Positions 54,418 to 63,960 of a DNA stretch of 64,000 nt are shown here, piece by piece (the first letter of the stretch is position 1; each line of letters opens with the position of its first letter). Made by a program: the position numbers and the translations under genes. The notes below the pieces were generated by a model. The model was not told the origin of the DNA, ran no database searches, and was given only the letters and a program-made list of their open reading frames with translations. The DNA comes from Natrarchaeobius chitinivorans (GTDB lineage: Archaea > Halobacteriota > Halobacteria > Halobacteriales > Natrialbaceae). Location of the stretch: NCBI RefSeq assembly GCF_003841505.1, contig NZ_REGA01000004.1, forward strand, positions 1 to 64,000, written 5' to 3'.

Positions 54418-54500
54418 GATACGGATTGCTGTACCTGTGTACCGGAGCGACCGCGAGACGGAGCCCGGGCGCTCCGGTAACGACGTACAGTAAACCGTAT
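54418..54500. repeat. Palindromic intergenic repeat, family A, copy 3
   Basis: Starts TGATACGGATTGCTGTAC and ends GTACAGTAAACCGTAT, an almost exact inverse of the start. The middle has GTACCGGAGCG and CGCTCCGGTAAC as a second paired layer. It begins directly after the ilvD stop codon and may act in transcription termination. Confidence 0.85.
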
Positions 54501-54705
54501 GGAAGCGCTGACGTTTCACGGCGCGGTCGTCCGGCTCCGACGAACTCGAGGTCGGCGGCTTTGACGATTTCGCAGATACACGGCGTCGAATTATGGACGA
54601 CGGCGATGGGCTTCGATGGGCCGGAATCTACGTTTCGATCGCACTCCCCTTCGATGTCCTGCACGAGACTTTCCCGCAGCTACCACTGACTGCCAGTCGA
54701 GACGA

Positions 54706-54867
54706 ATGTATATCTACTGCCTCGAGTGCGGGTGGAAGATCAGTACGGACAACGGCTACACGGAACAGGAGGCGTCGGAAACGGCGATTGAACACTTCGT
54801 CGAAACGGGACACGCGGTCGAATCGCTCCGACTGCCGCCGCCGGTCGCCCTCGAGAGTTCGGGTTAG
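54706..54867 (+). CDS. Small protein with one CxxC motif
   Basis: A 53-residue frame (MYIYCLECGWKISTDNGYTE) with CLEC near the N-terminus and a later EHFVETGHAVES; the His residues could complete a zinc site of the C2H2 kind. It resembles small haloarchaeal zinc-finger proteins of unknown function. It overlaps the convergent lipoprotein gene by 4 nt at the 3' end. Confidence 0.6.
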   Translation: MYIYCLECGWKISTDNGYTEQEASETAIEHFVETGHAVESLRLPPPVALESSG

Positions 54868-56243
54868 AACGGCGGCGAGGTCGGGATCCCGGTGTCGAAG
54901 TCGTCGATCGGTCGGACGCCGATGCCGTGGAAGTCGGGCGTCGAGACGTCGTCGTCTTCGAGGTCGTCTTCGGAGTAGTCCGCGATCGGGTCGGGTTCGA
55001 CGACGGTGACGATATCCCGCGTTTCGACGTCGAGGACGGAGAAGCCGGGCGTCACGCCGGTCGCGGCGTGGGGGTCACCCGACTGTGGCGATGGACCACG
55101 GAGCGTGACGAACATGTACTCGCCGTCCGGCGAGGACCACATGATGTCCGGGGCGTCTCGTTCGCTCGGGTCGTCGGACTGGTCGGGACCGTAGGCGTCG
55201 ATCTCCGTGATGACGTCGTCCGTCTCGGGGTCGAGGACGACGCCGTCGTTGGTCTCGCGGTTGAGGACCCACAGTTCCTCGCCGTCCGGAGTGAACCAGA
55301 AGCCGTGTGCGTCGTTGCCCTCGGTGCTCGCGCCGTCGACGACGACCTCGTCCTCGGCGGTGTCGTAGACGTAGTAGTCCCCGACGCCCTCCCCGTCGCT
55401 CGAGGGGAGGCCGGCGGTGAGATAGAACTTCTCGTCGGACGGGTGGGGCATCGTGCCGCAGTTGGTCGGCAGTTCGTCGCCGGAGTACGCGCGGTCGACC
55501 GAGAAGTCCTCGTGGTCGACGATCACGAGCGCACCGTCGTGGTAACTCGGGCCGATCGTGTGCAGCGAACGGCCGTCCTGGGCGTACTGGTGACAGATCG
55601 GCGCTCCCGAGTCGATACCGGCGTCGGCGACCGTCTCGTTTTCGTGAATCTCGATGTAGTCGTCGATCTCGAACTCCTCGGCCTCGAGATCGGCGTCGAG
55701 GCGAACGATCTTTTCGTCGCCGATAACGTCGACGTGGATGTACTCGTCGTCGGGCGAGAAGCCGGCGAAGTGCGACGCCGGACCGGTTTCGACGTTACCG
55801 ACGAGTTCGTGATCCTCGGTTCGGAAGACGAGCGTCCGCGCGCCGCCAGTACAGGCGATGGCGGCGTACTCATAGTCGGAGCTGTAATCGATCATGTGCG
55901 GGACGACGCCGTCCTCGGGGACGCCCTCGAGTTCGTTGAGGTCGATCGTGTCGGTGTTGTCGAACTCGCCGTCTCCTTCGCCGGGCTCGTAGAGGTGAAT
56001 GTTGTCCCGCCCCTGATCGAGCGCCCAGATTTCGTACCGTTCGGGTTCGTCCTCCGGTTCCTCCTCGGGTTCGGTCTCTTCGCCGTCGTCTTCGGGTTCG
56101 GGCTCGTCGCCGGTACCGTCGTCGGTACCGTCGTCGGTTTCTTCGCTCGGGTCCTCTTCACCACTGGTACAGCCAGCGATGCCGATCGCGCCAGCAGCCG
56201 CACTTCCCACCAGGAATTTCCTGCGAGTCGAATCTGACTTCAT
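54864..56243 (-). CDS. Secreted beta-propeller lipoprotein (YncE-like)
   Basis: A 459-residue lipoprotein. STRRKFLVGSAAAGAIGIAGC gives a Tat signal and lipobox, followed by about 45 residues of Glu/Asp/Pro/Thr linker typical of haloarchaeal surface proteins. The rest has repeating blades such as SHFAGFSPDDEYIHVDVIGD, AHGFWFTPDGEELWVLNRET and IMWSSPDGEYMFVTLRGPSP, as in YVTN/YncE propellers. It probably binds a ligand or partner at the cell surface; no catalytic site is apparent. Several His (for example in GAPICHQYAQDG) might bind metal. Confidence 0.8.
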   Translation of the reverse strand: MKSDSTRRKFLVGSAAAGAIGIAGCTSGEEDPSEETDDGTDDGTGDEPEPEDDGEETEPEEEPEDEPERYEIWALDQGRDNIHLYEPGEGDGEFDNTDTIDLNELEGVPEDGVVPHMIDYSSDYEYAAIACTGGARTLVFRTEDHELVGNVETGPASHFAGFSPDDEYIHVDVIGDEKIVRLDADLEAEEFEIDDYIEIHENETVADAGIDSGAPICHQYAQDGRSLHTIGPSYHDGALVIVDHEDFSVDRAYSGDELPTNCGTMPHPSDEKFYLTAGLPSSDGEGVGDYYVYDTAEDEVVVDGASTEGNDAHGFWFTPDGEELWVLNRETNDGVVLDPETDDVITEIDAYGPDQSDDPSERDAPDIMWSSPDGEYMFVTLRGPSPQSGDPHAATGVTPGFSVLDVETRDIVTVVEPDPIADYSEDDLEDDDVSTPDFHGIGVRPIDDFDTGIPTSPPF

Positions 56244-56477
56244 ATCGAGTTAATCCGAACTACCCACTCAAAAGTTTGCGGGTTTCAGGCCGTCACGAAG
56301 CCAAATTTGGCACTTCCGGTAGATAGAGGCAATATTTGTGCCGGCTCTGGTTGCCCCCTCAGCAGATCCACCGCTATATTCACACGCCCGGTATTCTGGG
56401 GGTTATTATCCGCCAACTTGAGGAAAATATTGCCGAGTACTACGTCGCCGGTTCGGGCCGAAACGTCGGATCGGCGG

Positions 56478-56909
56478 CTACCGACGTCGCTCGAGCACGC
56501 GGTCGACGATCAGACGCGTCGAGAGAAGTTCCCGATCGTCCGTGGGCTCGCGAGCGCTTGCACGCTGGACCGTACAGTCGATTCCCCGGCGCTCGAGTTC
56601 GGATTCGATGGCCGTCTCGTCGTGATACTGGTCGTGGCCGAGGGCGATCACGTCCGGATCGATCTCCTCGATCGGGACGAAGATGTCCTCCCGGTGGCCG
56701 AGGATAGCCTCGTCGACTGCCTCGAGCGCTCCGACGACGTCTCGTCGCTGCGTGGCGGGGCAGATGGGTGCTTCCTTGTGATCGACGTTCGTCGCACGCG
56801 CGACGATAACGTACAGTTGGTCTCCCATCTCGGCGGCTTCCTCCAGGTAGTGGACGTGGCCGGGATGGAGTATGTCGAACGTTCCCTGTGCGATAACTGT
56901 TCGTGTCAT
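56478..56909 (-). CDS. ribL: FAD synthetase RibL (cytidylyltransferase family)
   Basis: A 143-residue nucleotidyltransferase with the H-x-G-H motif in [20 protein letters not shown] and the late ISTMTSS-equivalent replaced by [13 protein letters not shown]. Archaeal RibL transfers AMP to FMN to make FAD; length and the [13 protein letters not shown] segment fit that group. Glycerol-3-phosphate cytidylyltransferase is the main alternative. It lies 55 bases after the JAMM-domain gene on the same strand, perhaps as one transcript. Confidence 0.85.
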   Translation of the reverse strand: MTRTVIAQGTFDILHPGHVHYLEEAAEMGDQLYVIVARATNVDHKEAPICPATQRRDVVGALEAVDEAILGHREDIFVPIEEIDPDVIALGHDQYHDETAIESELERRGIDCTVQRASAREPTDDRELLSTRLIVDRVLERRR

Positions 56910-56964
56910 GTGTTCGGTCCGTCGCTCGTGGGTTCTGTCCTCGTCGCCGGCGTTCTCGTCGCGG

Positions 56965-57462
56965 TCATCCTCGAAGTTCCTCGTCGATATCGGCTTGCGT
57001 AAAGTCGAAGAAGTCCTCGCTGTCCGGAAGGTCGACGTCGATTACGTTCAGGTTCGTCGGCCGACCCTGCGAGTCGAAGGCCTTCCAGTCGGTGCGTCTG
57101 TACGGTGCACCGATGATGACGTGGACGCTCCCTCGCCCGAACGTCTCGAGGTCGGCGTCGCTCGGTTTGATCACGCCGTTCGGATGGGAGTGGACGCTGC
57201 CGAGTGCCTTCACGTCGTTCGGAATTTGGCTCGTCTTGACGGTCGCGCTGACGCTGTTGGACTCGGTGCCCGGCACCACCAGCACGTCGGTGATGACGAG
57301 TCCGTCCCGTTCCATTCCGAGTCGGCGTGCCTCGGTTCCGCGAAGGAACCCCATGTACTCGGACGGATGGCTCGCCTCCGAAGATTCGATGGCGAACTCG
57401 AGGGTTTCCTCGGCGATGCCGAGGATTTCGTTCGAGCGAAACAGCGCGTCGAGCAGCCCCAT
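56965..57462 (-). CDS. JAMM/MPN-domain metalloprotease-like protein
   Basis: A 165-residue protein from the ATG at 57460-57462 ([20 protein letters not shown]). The JAMM zinc motif is complete: [20 protein letters not shown] (H-x-H-x7-S-x2-D), with Glu at about residue 31-35 as candidate catalytic base. In haloarchaea one group (HvJAMM) removes SAMP ubiquitin-like tags; this protein is a member of the wider archaeal Mov34/MPN family and might do so. Divergent from the DHH nuclease gene. Confidence 0.82.
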   Translation of the reverse strand: MGLLDALFRSNEILGIAEETLEFAIESSEASHPSEYMGFLRGTEARRLGMERDGLVITDVLVVPGTESNSVSATVKTSQIPNDVKALGSVHSHPNGVIKPSDADLETFGRGSVHVIIGAPYRRTDWKAFDSQGRPTNLNVIDVDLPDSEDFFDFTQADIDEELRG

Positions 57463-57606
57463 AGTACCCTTTCCGGGCCTGCGGTTGCTAAACGTTCCGG
57501 AAGCAGTATGGGTCCGTTCGGAAGCGGCATGGGTCCGTTCTCGGACCGAACCAGCATCACGTCTTGACAAGGGTTATACGCGGCCACCCCCAAACGGCGT
57601 ACCAAG

Positions 57607-59511
57607 ATGACACGAGCGTCCGCCGGGGAACCCGGCGACGACGACGGGGGTTCCGTCGTCTACGATCTCGACCCCGATTGCACCGCCGAGGATATCGAAC
57701 GAAACACTCCGTATCTGGCAGCAATCAACGGCATCGTCGACTACGGCGTCTTCGTCGATCTCTCCGAATCCGTCTCCGGACTCGTCCACGAATCCGTCCT
57801 CGAGGGCACCTACCGCGTCGGCGACGAACTCGTCGTCGAACTCGAGAGCGTACGGGACAACGGCGATATGGCGTTCGAACCCGCCGACGTCGACGACTAC
57901 ACCCTCGAGTCCGTCTCTCACGACTACAGCCTCACCGGAACGAACCGCCTCGAAGCCAACGTCGGCGACCAGATCCACCTCGAGGGCAAGGTCGTCCAGG
58001 TGAAACAGACCGGCGGTCCGACGATCTTTCACGTCACCGACGAGCACGGCGTCGTTCCCTGTGCCGCGTTCGAGGAGGCCGGCGTTCGCGCGTACCCGAC
58101 GATCGAAATCGACGACGTCGTCCGCGTCACCGGAACGCCCGAGTACCGCGAAGATTCGGTACAGGTCGAAGTCGACGGCCTCTCGAAACTCGAGGACGAA
58201 GAGGCCGACGACGCCCGCAAACGGATCGAGGAGGCACTCGATTCGCGCGCCCAACCGCACGACGTCGAGCCGCTGATCGACTGGCCCGCCTTCGAGAAAC
58301 TTCGACCCGACCTCCGCGAGGTCGCGACGTTGCTCCGTCGGACCGTCCTCGAAGGCCGCCCGATCCGGGTTCGCCACCACGCCGACGGCGACGGCATGTG
58401 CGCCGCCGTCCCGGTCCAGATCGCTCTCGAGCGCTTCATCGCCGACGTCCACGAGGACGAGAACGCGCCGCGTCACCTCATCAAACGGCTGCCGGCCAAA
58501 GCCCCGTTTTACGAGATGGAAGACGCGACGCGCGATCTGAACTTCGCCCTCGAGGATCGCGAGAAACACGGCCAGCAACTGCCGCTTCTCCTGATGCTCG
58601 ACAACGGTTCGACGGCCGAGGACGTTCCGGCCTACGAGACGCTCGCCCACTACGACATCCCGATCGCGGTCGTCGATCACCACCATCCCGACCCGGACGC
58701 GGTCGAACACCTGCTCGACGCACACGTCAACCCGTACCTCCACGACGAGGACTACCGGATCACGACGGGGATGTGCTGTGTCGAACTCGCACGGATGATC
58801 TACCCCGATCTCACCGACGAACTCCGTCACATCCCGGCCGTCGCCGGCCTCTCGGATCGATCGAAGGCCAACGCGATGGACGACTACCTCGAGCTCGCCG
58901 CCGAGGAGGGCTACGACGAGCAACGCCTGCAGGATTTGAGCGAGGCGCTCGACTACGCCGCCTTCTGGCTCCGCTATAACTCCGGCGACAAGCTCATTCA
59001 GGATCTCCTACAGATCGACGGCAGCGACGAACAACACCACCGTGAACTCGTCTCCTTTTTCGCCGACAGGGGGCGGGCGGAAGTCGACGACCAGCTCGAC
59101 GCCGCGATGAGCCACGTCGAACACGAAGACCTCGACAACGGTGCCCACCTCTACCGTATCGACGTGGAGAACTACGCACACCGCTTTACCTATCCCGCAC
59201 CCGGAAAGACCACCGGCGAAATCCACGACCGGAAGATCGAAGAAACCGGCGACCCGGTGATCACGGTCGGCTACGGTCCGGACTTCGCCGTGCTCCGAAG
59301 CGACGGCGTCCGGCTGGACATCCCGCAGATGGTCTCTGAACTCGAGGCCGAGGTGCCGGGCGGCGGCGTCTCCGGCGGCGGCCACCTCGTCGTCGGCTCG
59401 ATCAAGTTCGTCAAGGGCAAACGCGAGGAAGTCATCGACGCACTCGTCGAGAAGATGGAAGACGCCGAGATCGACGAGGCGCTCTCGAGCGCCGCGCCGA
59501 TCGACGACTGA
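57607..59511 (+). CDS. DHH-family (RecJ-like) phosphoesterase with S1 and OB domains
   Basis: A 634-residue protein. Residues about 30-95 form an S1-like RNA-binding domain (NGIVDYGVFVDLSESVSGLV), about 110-200 an OB-fold (IHLEGKVVQVKQTGGPTIFH). The DHH phosphoesterase core follows: VRHHADGDGMCAAVPVQIAL, LLLMLDNGSTAEDV, AVVDHHHPDPDAVEHLL. The DHHA1 domain ends with GGGVSGGGHLVVGSIKFVKG. Archaeal proteins of this build are single-strand nucleases of RecJ/GAN type that may attend DNA replication or RNA decay. Its TGA is the first codon of an 18-bp tandem repeat. Confidence 0.88.
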   Translation: MTRASAGEPGDDDGGSVVYDLDPDCTAEDIERNTPYLAAINGIVDYGVFVDLSESVSGLVHESVLEGTYRVGDELVVELESVRDNGDMAFEPADVDDYTLESVSHDYSLTGTNRLEANVGDQIHLEGKVVQVKQTGGPTIFHVTDEHGVVPCAAFEEAGVRAYPTIEIDDVVRVTGTPEYREDSVQVEVDGLSKLEDEEADDARKRIEEALDSRAQPHDVEPLIDWPAFEKLRPDLREVATLLRRTVLEGRPIRVRHHADGDGMCAAVPVQIALERFIADVHEDENAPRHLIKRLPAKAPFYEMEDATRDLNFALEDREKHGQQLPLLLMLDNGSTAEDVPAYETLAHYDIPIAVVDHHHPDPDAVEHLLDAHVNPYLHDEDYRITTGMCCVELARMIYPDLTDELRHIPAVAGLSDRSKANAMDDYLELAAEEGYDEQRLQDLSEALDYAAFWLRYNSGDKLIQDLLQIDGSDEQHHRELVSFFADRGRAEVDDQLDAAMSHVEHEDLDNGAHLYRIDVENYAHRFTYPAPGKTTGEIHDRKIEETGDPVITVGYGPDFAVLRSDGVRLDIPQMVSELEAEVPGGGVSGGGHLVVGSIKFVKGKREEVIDALVEKMEDAEIDEALSSAAPIDD

Positions 59512-59580
59512 GACGGATCGTTTACCTGAGACGAATTGTTCAACTGAGACGAATTGTTCAACTGAGACGGACTGTTTATC
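59509..59580. repeat. 18-bp tandem repeat, four units, starting at a stop codon
   Basis: Four 18-bp units: TGAGACGGATCGTTTACC, then TGAGACGAATTGTTCAAC twice, then TGAGACGGACTGTTTATC. The first TGA is the stop codon of the DHH gene. A second, degenerate 18-bp array (CGATATCCTCGTCTCGGC-like, three units) lies at 59613-59666. Confidence 0.85.
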
Positions 59581-59833
59581 GTTTTACCGGTTATCGAGGT
59601 CGGGGTAACGATCGATATCCTCGTCTCGGCTGATATCACCGTCTCGACCGATATCGCCGCATCGACCCACCGAGTCTGGCGCGCTGAATCGCGGTGAGTC
59701 GACGACGAACCGCGATTCGACGAGCGCGAGGGATGAGTAAGCGAGCGCCTCGAGCGCGCGAATCGGCTGGGGAGGACGTGGAAATCCGTGCCGCCAGCAG
59801 CGCAGGACAGTCGTTCAGGCGACCGAGATCACT

Positions 59834-59937
59834 CAGTCTGTGAAGCGATCGATTCCACTCAGTCGGTGAAACGATCGATACTACCCAGTCAGTGAAGCGA
59901 CCGATACTACCCAGTCAGTGAAGCGACCGATACTACC
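59834..59937. repeat. 26-bp tandem repeat, four units
   Basis: Four head-to-tail units of 26 bp (the last two identical), consensus starting CAGTCAGTGAAGCGACCGAT and ending ACTACC, followed by a partial CAGTC. Units 1-2 differ by a few bases. No spacers separate them, so this is not a CRISPR array. Confidence 0.88.
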
Positions 59938-60177
59938 CAGTCGAGAACCAGTCGCGAACCGGAGAGGAAACACCGATCCTCGCCGAGACGACCGATACCG
60001 ATCAGGTGCAAAACGATCGCGAACCGGTGAGTCATCGACCGATTCCGGAACGGGGAGCCCGAGGGGGAACGGACGGAAGCGTTCCTCCCTCGAGACCGGT
60101 CGCACCCTCCCAACCGTCGGCTGACGGTGAAACCGAACGACTGCCGTCGCTGTCAGCCGTTCGTTCAGGCTTCGCCA
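59938..60177. other. Intergenic sequence after tandem repeats
   Basis: With the repeats, the gap 59512-60177 is about 660 bases between converging genes. Apart from the tandem arrays I see no gene; long frames here have Arg/Ser-rich, non-haloarchaeal composition. Confidence 0.5.
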
Positions 60178-60501
60178 CTAGAACTGATACCGACGCTCGT
60201 CGTCCATCGAGGGGTACTGATCGGCACCGGTCATCTCGTCGAACGTCATCCCGGAGAGGTACTCGTCGTAGGTGACGTCGAACCCAGAGCGCAGGTGAAA
60301 GTCGAGTTTGCCGGTTTCGACGGTCGTCTGGAACAGCATGTGGATCGCCCGCCGCACCAGTTCGTCCGTCTCCGCGGGCTCGAGGGCCGTCTCGAGGACG
60401 GCGAGTTCGTTTCGCGTCTCGCGGTCGAGCGAGACCGCCAGGTCGTCGTCGAAGTCGGTGTACGATTCTTCTATCTCCTCGGTCAGATCCTCGAGGCTCA
60501 T
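60178..60501 (-). CDS. Unknown acidic haloarchaeal protein
   Basis: A 107-residue protein from the ATG at 60499-60501 (MSLEDLTEEIEESYTDFDDD). The first 75 residues are helical (RNELAVLETALEPAETDELV, RRAIHMLFQTTVETGKLDFH) and the C-terminus has FDVTYDEYLSGMTFDEM. Residues upstream in the same frame are Arg/Ser-rich and unlike a real protein, which fixes the start. It looks like a conserved haloarchaeal protein of unknown function. Confidence 0.7.
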   Translation of the reverse strand: MSLEDLTEEIEESYTDFDDDLAVSLDRETRNELAVLETALEPAETDELVRRAIHMLFQTTVETGKLDFHLRSGFDVTYDEYLSGMTFDEMTGADQYPSMDDERRYQF

Positions 60502-60760
60502 GCCGGAGTGGAGACGGCCTCGGTGGAAAATCCTTTCGTGCTCGCTCGAGCGTCGAGACCGACTCCGACCGCCGCTGTCAGCCGCCCCGACGCTTCGGTC
60601 TCCCAGTCGACGTTCCGTTCTCATCCCCGACGCTTCGGCTCGCCCCCGACGCCCCAGTCTCCCAGTCGACACTTCACGCTCGCAGTCGGCGCGTATCCCG
60701 AACACTCGCGTCGTGCGAAGCGGAGAAACCGTTACGGATCGGCCCCTCGTACGGACGGGT

Positions 60761-61246
60761 ATGTTCTCGCGTCGAACGCGTGCCCTGCTCGACCTGGTCG
60801 CGAACGTGCTCGTCGTCGGCTTGCAACTGTTCTTTCGCCTCGAGTCCGCGAGGCTCGAACGGCTCCGGCGAGAGGGAGATCTCGAGAGCGACGAGGAGGG
60901 TGAACCGGCAGGCGAGACCAGTCTCGAGGAGGCAGACGACGCCAGAACGGCGTTCGCACTCGGCGTGGTCGACGGAATGGAAGACGTGCAGATCCGCTTT
61001 CGGTGGCTTCTCGTCGGCGTCACCAGCGGGGTCGCCTACCGGGCGTTGTACGACCGCGACGTGGGAAGCATCCGGAGATCGCTGGCACGCCGTCTGCTCG
61101 TGCTCGGCACCATCTGGACGGTCTGGATTCGGCTCGGAATAGACGACCGCGACATCTCCCACAACGTCGGACTCGGCTCCTCGATCGGTGCGGTCTGTTA
61201 CCGGGCGAAGTACGGGCTGTTCGAGGAACCGTCCGCGAGCGAGTGA
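60761..61246 (+). CDS. Unknown protein with weak membrane segments
   Basis: A 161-residue protein from the ATG at 60761 (MFSRRTRALLDLVANVLVVG). A hydrophobic N-terminal helix, an acidic middle (EGDLESDEEGEPAGETSLEE), and two later hydrophobic stretches (RFRWLLVGVTSGVAYRALY and LVLGTIWTVWIRLGI) suggest loose membrane association. No family recognised. It converges on the Dus-like gene with 36 bases between. Confidence 0.6.
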   Translation: MFSRRTRALLDLVANVLVVGLQLFFRLESARLERLRREGDLESDEEGEPAGETSLEEADDARTAFALGVVDGMEDVQIRFRWLLVGVTSGVAYRALYDRDVGSIRRSLARRLLVLGTIWTVWIRLGIDDRDISHNVGLGSSIGAVCYRAKYGLFEEPSASE

Positions 61247-61282
61247 TCGACGGGTTCGAATCGCCTCCCGCTCGCCACGTCG

Positions 61283-62035
61283 TCAGGACTCGGTCACGAC
61301 GCCGAACTGTCGATCGACCGCCGTCCTGACGCGCTCGAGGACGACGGGATCGGTGCTCGGCCGGCCGACGCTGACGGCGTCTGCGCCGTACTCGACGTAC
61401 TCGCGGACGGTCTCGTCGTCGCGGACGCCGTTGTTCGCGACGACGAACAGGTCGGTCGCCTCCGAGACGTCCTCGATCACGGACTCGGAGTCCATCGCGT
61501 CGACGTGGACGAAGGCCGCACCGGCGTCCTCGAGCGCCGTCGCGAGCGAGGGGAGGTCGACGCCCGGGACTTCCGCGCGAACTTTGACGCCGACCGTGAC
61601 GCCGGTTCCGGCGGCGGTCTCGACGTAGCGTGCCAGTCGGTCCGCATCCTGAAGGAGCGTTTCGCCGCAACCGACGGCACAGAGTTCCTCCTGGCGGCAG
61701 TGGGCATTGATTTCGAGAAACGCGTCCCGATCGCGACAGACTCGAGCGGCGTCGGCGATCGGCTCCGCCGTTGCACTGCGGACGTTACACGCCGGCTGGA
61801 TCGGAACGTCCGCGAGCGCGGCGAGTTGCCGGTCGACGAACGCCAGCGGGTCGGTCGGCAGGAACTCCGTTCGGTCGCGTTCGACGAGCGCTCGAGCCGC
61901 GGCCCTCGAGTCCTCGTCGATGGCGATACCCCCGAGGAAGGCCGCGCCGGCGTATTCGGCACCTGCTCGTGCCCAGTCGGCGTCGGACTCGCCGCTCAGA
62001 CTCGCGAGCGCGAGCGGCGGTGTGATCACGGTCAT
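61283..62035 (-). CDS. tRNA-dihydrouridine synthase-family protein
   Basis: A 250-residue TIM-barrel protein from the ATG at 62033-62035, overlapping cofD by 4 nt. Features of Dus-like flavoproteins: [80 protein letters not shown] and DAVSVGRPS, the last two holding the FMN phosphate. It is shorter than true Dus enzymes (about 300-350), lacking their helical RNA-binding C-terminus, and is like the archaeal MJ0144-type group beside cofD. The reaction is unproven; flavin-dependent reduction is likely. Confidence 0.75.
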   Translation of the reverse strand: MTVITPPLALASLSGESDADWARAGAEYAGAAFLGGIAIDEDSRAAARALVERDRTEFLPTDPLAFVDRQLAALADVPIQPACNVRSATAEPIADAARVCRDRDAFLEINAHCRQEELCAVGCGETLLQDADRLARYVETAAGTGVTVGVKVRAEVPGVDLPSLATALEDAGAAFVHVDAMDSESVIEDVSEATDLFVVANNGVRDDETVREYVEYGADAVSVGRPSTDPVVLERVRTAVDRQFGVVTES

Positions 62036-63036
62036 TCGCCGACGCGTTCGATCGCCTCGTCGATTGCGTCGACGACGCGTCTGGCGTCCTCGCTCGAGTC
62101 GATGGTGATGTCCGTTCTGAACGTCGGCCTGTCGAACTCGGTTCCGTCGGTTTCGTCGATGACGAAGGCGTCGGCGAACGGGTAGGCGTCGGCCAGTCCC
62201 CGCGTGCTCGGCTCGGCGTTGACCGCTTCCATCAACGGCCCTGCGGGGCCGGAGAATGCGTCGTCGCCGAGAAACGGCGAGACGGCGACGACGGTCGTCT
62301 GTGCGAGCGCGTCGGCGAAGCCGGGTAACGAGAGCATCGGCCCGATGCTCGTCACCGGATTCGACGGGCCGATGACTACGGGCTCTTCGAGCGCCTCGAG
62401 GACGCCCGGTGCGGGCTCTGCGGTCGACGAGCCCCGGAACTCGACGGTTTCGACGTCGGGTTCGCCACGGCGGGCGACCCAGTACTCCTGGAAGTGCATC
62501 ATCCCCTCGTCGGTGTGGATGAGACTCGCCACTGGGTCGTCGCTCATCGGGAGGAGATCGACCCCGAGGCCGAACGCGCCGGCGAGTCGCTGGGTCGCCT
62601 CGCTGAGCGTTTTGCCCTGGTCGAGCAGACTCGTCCGCGTGATGTGTATCGCGCGGTCCCGGTCGCCGATCGTCATGAACTCGTCGATGCCCGAAAAGCG
62701 CCGCCAGTTCGCGAGCTCTCGGCCGTCGGTCTGTTTCTCCTCCGAGAGATACTGCGGACCGGACGGAAGGTCGGCGGCCGACGCGAGGTCCGAAAGCGCC
62801 GCGTTCGTCCGGTGGGTGTCTCCGTCGATACCCCACCACGTTTCTCGGTCGAGGACACCACCGCCCTGAAACAACAGCGTGTCGACGTCCGGCGAGACGA
62901 ACAGCCCACCGAGTTCGATGTCATCACCCGTGTTTGCAACGATGGTGGTCTCCTCCGGCGAAAACACGGCACCAGCACCGTCCAGAAGTTTCGGCGTTCC
63001 GGTGCCCCCGGAGAGGAAGGTAACCATACGAGACAC
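62032..63036 (-). CDS. cofD: 2-phospho-L-lactate transferase (coenzyme F420 biosynthesis)
   Basis: A 334-residue enzyme that joins lactyl (or related) diphospho-guanosine to the deazaflavin Fo to make F420-0. The N-terminus [51 protein letters not shown] and [20 protein letters not shown] match CofD throughout. MVTFLSGG at 63025-63027 is an alternative start. It overlaps the Dus-family gene by 4 nt. Other cof genes are elsewhere. F420 serves redox enzymes and DNA photolyase in haloarchaea. Confidence 0.93.
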   Translation of the reverse strand: MSRMVTFLSGGTGTPKLLDGAGAVFSPEETTIVANTGDDIELGGLFVSPDVDTLLFQGGGVLDRETWWGIDGDTHRTNAALSDLASAADLPSGPQYLSEEKQTDGRELANWRRFSGIDEFMTIGDRDRAIHITRTSLLDQGKTLSEATQRLAGAFGLGVDLLPMSDDPVASLIHTDEGMMHFQEYWVARRGEPDVETVEFRGSSTAEPAPGVLEALEEPVVIGPSNPVTSIGPMLSLPGFADALAQTTVVAVSPFLGDDAFSGPAGPLMEAVNAEPSTRGLADAYPFADAFVIDETDGTEFDRPTFRTDITIDSSEDARRVVDAIDEAIERVGE

Positions 63037-63228
63037 TTCTCGAGCGAGGATACTTAACCGCTTGCGCCGACGGGTTCGTATTCGGAACGATCAACCGTCC
63101 GGACGGTTCGACGACTGTCGTCGAACCTGACAGGAGGTCCGGAAGAGGCAAAAACTCTTTTTGAATGGGAAATATTGTTTTGTCATGGGGGAAGATTTAA
63201 GTGGTTCGCGGGCGTACCTTCTGATACG

Positions 63229-63774
63229 ATGAGCACCCAAAAGACCGTCCGACAGTCGGCCGACGCCGTCGAGGAGAACGAACTCAGACTCGACCAGGAG
63301 AAGGCCGAACAGATCGTCGACGCGTTGAACACGGAGCTGGCGAACTCGTACGTGCTGTATCACCAGCTCAAAAAGCACCACTGGGTCGTCGAGGGTGCCG
63401 AGTTCCTCCCGCTTCACGAGTTCTTAGAGGAGGCGTACGAACACGTCGAAGAGGGAGCGGACGTTATCGCCGAGCGTGCCCAGGCCCTCGGCGGCGTCCC
63501 GGTGTCGGGGCCGACGAACCAGGAACGACGCGCGACCGTCGAGTTCGAGGGCGAGGACGTCTACGACGTCCGAACGATGTTCCAGAACGATCTCGAGATG
63601 TACGGCGACATCATCGAGTCGATGCGCGACAGCATCGAACTCGCGGACAACCTCGGCGATTACGCCACCGCCGAAATCCTGCGGGAAATCCTCGTCACGC
63701 TCGAAGAAGACGGCCACCACTTCGAACACTACCTCGAGGACGACACGCTCGTGCTCGAGGAAGCGACGAAGTAA
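63229..63774 (+). CDS. dpsA: Dps-family ferritin-like DNA protection protein
   Basis: A 181-residue protein from the ATG at 63229 (MSTQKTVRQSADAVEENELR), with a TATA-like TTTAAG at about 63196-63201 just upstream. The ferroxidase-site residues lie in LYHQLKKHHWVVEGAEFLPL and HEFLEEAYEHVEEGADVIAE, as in haloarchaeal DpsA, which forms a 12-subunit shell that oxidises and stores iron and limits hydrogen peroxide damage. Expression in this group usually responds to iron and oxidants; an upstream operator cannot be picked out here. A family A repeat follows 21 bases after the stop. Confidence 0.93.
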   Translation: MSTQKTVRQSADAVEENELRLDQEKAEQIVDALNTELANSYVLYHQLKKHHWVVEGAEFLPLHEFLEEAYEHVEEGADVIAERAQALGGVPVSGPTNQERRATVEFEGEDVYDVRTMFQNDLEMYGDIIESMRDSIELADNLGDYATAEILREILVTLEEDGHHFEHYLEDDTLVLEEATK

Positions 63775-63794
63775 CGCGGCTGGGACGGCCCGAT

Positions 63795-63880
63795 TGATAC
63801 GGTTTCCTGTCCGTCACTGCCGGCGAACCCGTCGCCCGGGTCGCGAGTGCGCCGGTACACAGGGGCAGTAATCCGTCTGA
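63795..63880. repeat. Palindromic intergenic repeat, family A, copy 4
   Basis: Starts TGATACGGTTTCCTGTC and ends GGGGCAGTAATCCGTCTGA. The middle CCGGCGAACCCGTCGCCCGG and GGTCGCGAGTGCGCCGGTAC closely matches copy 1 in sequence. It follows dpsA and precedes the partial gene at the window edge. Confidence 0.8.
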
Positions 63881-63960
63881 CACCGACTTTTGACGCGCCT
63901 GCCGTTCGATTCTCGAGTATAGAAAGAACGTCGAGAGTCCAGAGACTCGGTTGGAGACGG

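Noticed and set aside
54927-56237. 436-codon plus-strand frame opposite the propeller lipoprotein
   Set aside because: Its translation is a Val/Asp/Gly shadow; the minus strand has a Tat signal, lipobox and propeller blades.
59834-59937. Possible CRISPR array
   Set aside because: The 26-bp units are directly adjacent with no spacers, and no cas genes are present.
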